From positions 1 through 6,999 of the forward strand of contig JAUWWB010000053.1 of assembly GCA_030617085.1 (NCBI GenBank): a stretch of 6,999 bases of DNA, given 5' to 3'. The stretch's first letter is position 1. Every line of letters begins with the position of its first letter. Positions 3,917 to 6,999 of this stretch are shown piece by piece. The translations under genes were made by a program, and so were the position numbers. Origin of the DNA: Candidatus Omnitrophota bacterium. GTDB taxonomy: Bacteria > Omnitrophota > Gorgyraeia > Tantalellales > Tantalellaceae. The notes beneath the pieces are model-generated. The model did no database searches. It was not told the DNA's origin and saw nothing but the letters and a program-made list of their open reading frames with translations.

Positions 3917-6900
3917 TCCCCGCCGCCCGGTCAAAAACTTGACATTCCCCGTTCCCACCAGTGCCTCGACCGCTTCTATCAGCTCGTCGGTCGGACATAC
4001 CGAGAGGGCATTGTCCGTGGAAAGGCGGATCTTGCGGCCTTCCGGGGAGATAAGGTCGATGAATACGGGGACCTTCCCCTTGAACTTTCCGATCGCCGTT
4101 TTGACCCTGCTCATCAGCTGCCGCTCAAGCCCGCTTGTGGACATCCTGATAAGGACCGAGCTGGTGAACTCCTCTTTCACCTTCTCGAGCGCTATTATTT
4201 CTTCGGCTACTATCTTGGGTTCCTCCTCACGTCGGCTCAAACGCCCGTGGACATATACAAGGTTGTCTTCCTTGATAAGTTCCGGGGCTTTACGATAAGT
4301 CCTGGGAAAGACAAGCACCTCGATAAGGTCTTCGAGGTCCGCCAGACCGAGGATGGCCATCTTCTCGCGTGTCTTGCGGGTGACCGTCTCCTTGGCCTTG
4401 CTTATTATCCCCCCTATCAGGACCTCCTGGCCGTCGGACATGCCTGACAGCTCCGAGATCCTGCATGTGGAATACGCGTTAAGCAGCCTTTCAAATCTGG
4501 CCAGCGGATGTTTCGTTAAGTAAAATCCCAGCATCTCCTTCTCTCTGGTAAGGAGCTCGTGCTCCGGCCACTCGGGGATGTCGGGTATCTCCCGGAAACT
4601 TTCCCTGAAACTTTCATCCGCTCCCGCGCCGTCAAAGAACGACATCTGCCCGAGTTTCCTGTCCCTGTTGGCCCTGGCGGACGTCTCCAGAACGTTATCG
4701 AGCACCGCCATCGCCCGGGACCTGTATATGCCCGTGGAGTCGAAAGCCCCGCACTTTATCATGCTCTCCACTACCTTTTTGTTGACCCCCCTGGAATCGA
4801 CCTTCAGGGCGAAATCGTATATGGATTCGAACTTCCCGTTTTTCCGCCTCGTATCGATGATCGCTCCGGCCGCCCCGAGCCCCACGTTCTTGACCGCCGA
4901 AAGGCCGAAGCGTATATCCTTCCCCACGACCGTAAAATCCTTGAAGCTCTCGTTGACGTCCGGGGGCAGGATGGCGATGCCCATCCGGATGGATTCGTTT
5001 ATGTAATCCGACAGCTTGTCGCTGTCGCTCTTTTCGCTCGTAAGAAGCGCCGTCATGAACTCCACAGGGTAGTTCGCCTTAAGGTACGCCGTCCTGTAGC
5101 TGACCATGGCATACGCCGCGCTGTGCGACTTGTTGAACCCGTACCCCGCGAAATACGCTATAAAATCCCAGATCTTTTCGGCAGTGGCGCTGTCGACATT
5201 GTTCCTTTGTGAGCCTTCCAGAAACTTCACCTTGATCTTTTCCAGGTCCTCCTTGATCTTCTTTCCCATGACCTTCCGGACGTTATCCGCTTCGGCCATG
5301 CTGAACCCGGCAAGGACGGAGACGATCTTCATGACCTGTTCCTGGAACACTATTACCCCGTAAGTCTCCTTTAAGATCGGCTCGAGCGCCGGATGGTCGT
5401 ACCTGACCTCGATCTGCCCCTGTTTCCGCTTGATAAAATCATCCAGCATGCCGCTGCCCATGGGCCCCGGGCGGTAGAGCGCGAGGATCGCTATCAGATC
5501 GTCAAAACACTCCGGGTTAAGCTTGCGCAGGAGATCCCTCATGCCGCTCGATTCCAGCTGGAACACGCCCGCGCTCTCTCCTCTCGACAAAAGCTCGAAG
5601 GTCGGCTTGTCGTCAAGCGGGATGCCGTCCATGTCGATCTCTTCGGCCCTGGTGCGCCCGGCGATCTTCACTGTCTGGTCGATCACGGTCAGCGTTTTCA
5701 GCCCGAGAAAATCCATCTTCAGCATGCCCACCTTCTCCAGCGATTTCATGGAGTAGCCGGTGGTCACCTGGTCATCGCCCGTCTTGACCAGCGGCACCCG
5801 GTTCATCAGCGGCTTGTCCGATATGACCACCCCCGCCGCGTGCGTCGAGGCGTGGCGGTTAAGGCCCTCGAGGCGCTTTGAAGTGTCTATGAGCTGCCGG
5901 ATCGCAGGGTCGGATTCATACCTTGCCATCAGCTCCGGCTCTATCTCCATGGCCTTTTCAAGGGTGATCGACTTGCCGGGATCGGCCGGGTTGGTTCCCG
6001 GCACGAGCTTCGCTATCTTATCCACGTCGGCGTAGGCGAGGCCCATAACACGCCCCACGTCTCTCAGAACGGCTTTTGCCTTCATGGTCCCGAACGTGAT
6101 TATCTGGGCGACGTTTTCCTTGGAGTATTTCTCGATGACATAGTCTATGACTTCGTTCCGTCTCTCGAAACAGAAATCGATATCGATATCGGGCATGCTT
6201 ACTCTCTCGGGATTAAGGAACCGTTCGAAGATAAGGCCGTATTTAAGCGGGTCTATATCGGTGATGCCCAGGGCGTAGCTTACGATGCTGCCGGCCGCGG
6301 AGCCCCTTCCGGGCCCGACGGATATGCCTTTTCCCTTCGCGTGATTGATAAAATCCCACACTATGAGAAAATAGCTCACGTACCCGCTATCCCGGATGAT
6401 CTTCATCTCGTGTTCGACGCGCCGTTTGATCTCGCCACTGGCGGCACCGTAACGCTTTTTGATCCCTTCCTCGACAAGGCGGTTAAAGAACGTGGTATTA
6501 TCCTCGCCTTCCGGAGCCTTGAAGCGCGGCAGGTGGAGCTCATTGAAATCAAATTCCAGATCACACCTGGCGGCGATCTTCACCGTGTTCCTTATCGCTT
6601 CGGGAATGCCGGAAAAGGCCTTTTTCATCTCTTCGGGAGACTTGAAATAAAGCTGGTCCGTCTGGAACCTCATCCGGTTCTCATCGTCCAGGGTGGTCTG
6701 CGTCTGTATGCAGAGAAGCGCATCATGCGCTTTCGCGTCGTTCTTATCAAGGTAGTGTATGTCGTTCGTCGCGACAAGAGGCAGGTCAAGCTCCCGTGCG
6801 AGTTTGACCAGATCGGCGTTTAGCCGGCTCTGCTGTTCGAGGTGATTGTCCTGGATTTCCAGATAGAAGTTGTCCTTGCCGAATATATCGGCGTATTCCA

Positions 6901-6999
6901 TGGCGGTCTTTCCGGCCTGTTCCCACTGGCCCGAAAGGATGAGATGCGGCACCTCCCCCTTCAAGCACCCGGACAGGGCGATCAGGCCCTTGCCGCACC
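3914..6999 (-). CDS. dnaE: DNA polymerase III alpha subunit, DnaE type (5' end outside window)
   Basis: Catalytic subunit of the replicative polymerase. The frame is open to the window edge and upstream of 6964 reads CGKGLIALSGCLKGEVP. The gene is therefore truncated by the window, lacking roughly the first 130 residues of the PHP domain, and the TTG at 6964 is not its start. Counting that TTG as residue 1, it shows the rest of PHP (TNDIHY at 67-72), GPGRGSAAGS (217-226), catalytic aspartates in PDIDIDF (Asp259, Asp261) and KMDFLGL (Asp418), YGFNKSHSAAYAM (608-620), a helix-hairpin-helix region near 690, a clamp-binding-like QMSFF (773-777), an OB fold (about 848-930) and a complete C-terminal tau-binding-type domain (about 935-1016). 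No exonuclease domain of PolC type is present in the visible part. The TAG stop is the first triplet of heptamer array C. A promoter and repeat separate it from the HU-like operon. Confidence 0.97.
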   Translation of the reverse strand, partial: CGKGLIALSGCLKGEVPHLILSGQWEQAGKTAMEYADIFGKDNFYLEIQDNHLEQQSRLNADLVKLARELDLPLVATNDIHYLDKNDAKAHDALLCIQTQTTLDDENRMRFQTDQLYFKSPEEMKKAFSGIPEAIRNTVKIAARCDLEFDFNELHLPRFKAPEGEDNTTFFNRLVEEGIKKRYGAASGEIKRRVEHEMKIIRDSGYVSYFLIVWDFINHAKGKGISVGPGRGSAAGSIVSYALGITDIDPLKYGLIFERFLNPERVSMPDIDIDFCFERRNEVIDYVIEKYSKENVAQIITFGTMKAKAVLRDVGRVMGLAYADVDKIAKLVPGTNPADPGKSITLEKAMEIEPELMARYESDPAIRQLIDTSKRLEGLNRHASTHAAGVVISDKPLMNRVPLVKTGDDQVTTGYSMKSLEKVGMLKMDFLGLKTLTVIDQTVKIAGRTRAEEIDMDGIPLDDKPTFELLSRGESAGVFQLESSGMRDLLRKLNPECFDDLIAILALYRPGPMGSGMLDDFIKRKQGQIEVRYDHPALEPILKETYGVIVFQEQVMKIVSVLAGFSMAEADNVRKVMGKKIKEDLEKIKVKFLEGSQRNNVDSATAEKIWDFIAYFAGYGFNKSHSAAYAMVSYRTAYLKANYPVEFMTALLTSEKSDSDKLSDYINESIRMGIAILPPDVNESFKDFTVVGKDIRFGLSAVKNVGLGAAGAIIDTRRKNGKFESIYDFALKVDSRGVNKKVVESMIKCGAFDSTGIYRSRAMAVLDNVLETSARANRDRKLGQMSFFDGAGADESFRESFREIPDIPEWPEHELLTREKEMLGFYLTKHPLARFERLLNAYSTCRISELSGMSDGQEVLIGGIISKAKETVTRKTREKMAILGLADLEDLIEVLVFPRTYRKAPELIKEDNLVYVHGRLSRREEEPKIVAEEIIALEKVKEEFTSSVLIRMSTSGLERQLMSRVKTAIGKFKGKVPVFIDLISPEGRKIRLSTDNALSVCPTDELIEAVEALVGTGNVKFLTGRRG

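Noticed and set aside
3681..3924. Target-site duplication around element copy 2
   Set aside because: The bases outside the left edge (GGGTATT) and the right edge (TCCCCG) share no direct repeat longer than one or two bases.
3744..4298. Plus-strand open frame whose product begins with HPERSEG-type residues
   Set aside because: Its start is the translated hairpin repeat and the rest is antisense to dnaE. Peptides of this kind are known spurious products of the CATCCTGAG repeat.
4559..5212. Plus-strand open frame (217 codons) opposite dnaE; similar ones at 5393-5881 and 6341-6823
   Set aside because: Composition-driven shadows of dnaE, full of Pro, Arg and Asp as expected from the reverse complement; no family recognised.

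Overview
The window is bacterial chromosome, moderately GC-rich, and appears to come from an uncultured lineage. All recognisable genes are on the minus strand. In transcription order (right to left) they are dnaE (DNA polymerase III alpha subunit, 5' end cut by the window edge), an HU/IHF-family nucleoid protein, hisS (histidyl-tRNA synthetase) and aspS (aspartyl-tRNA synthetase). The phylum cannot be fixed from this sequence. The dispersed repeats are of a kind I associate with metagenome-derived genomes such as Omnitrophota, but that is a weak recollection. The AspRS carries the anticodon-domain His of non-discriminating enzymes, which fits a bacterium that makes Asn-tRNA by transamidation.

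Layout: positions 1-186 hold a repeat element downstream of aspS. It consists of a degenerate hairpin of TGTCATTCTGAG-type arms followed by a tandem array of the heptamer WAACCTA, which supplies the aspS stop codon. Next come aspS (177-1931), hisS (1948-3222, with a possible longer start at 3276) and the HU-like gene (3291-3578), closely spaced and probably one operon. This operon is read from a good sigma-70-type promoter at 3652-3680. The only long non-coding stretch, 3579-3913, contains that promoter and a second, complete copy of the composite repeat (3689-3916). In this copy two opposed TAGGTTW heptamer arrays flank a perfect 29-bp-arm hairpin. The right array supplies the dnaE stop codon. 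dnaE fills 3914-6999.

The genes are ordinary housekeeping genes, and the unusual part is between them. Two copies of a MITE-like composite element sit flush against gene 3' ends. Their 7-bp repeat places a stop codon in all three frames of either strand across any three units, and in both copies the host gene terminates on a TAG inside the array. A different heptamer (CCACYAT) forms a small array in the leader of hisS. I found no CRISPR array, tRNA, rRNA, intact IS or defence gene.
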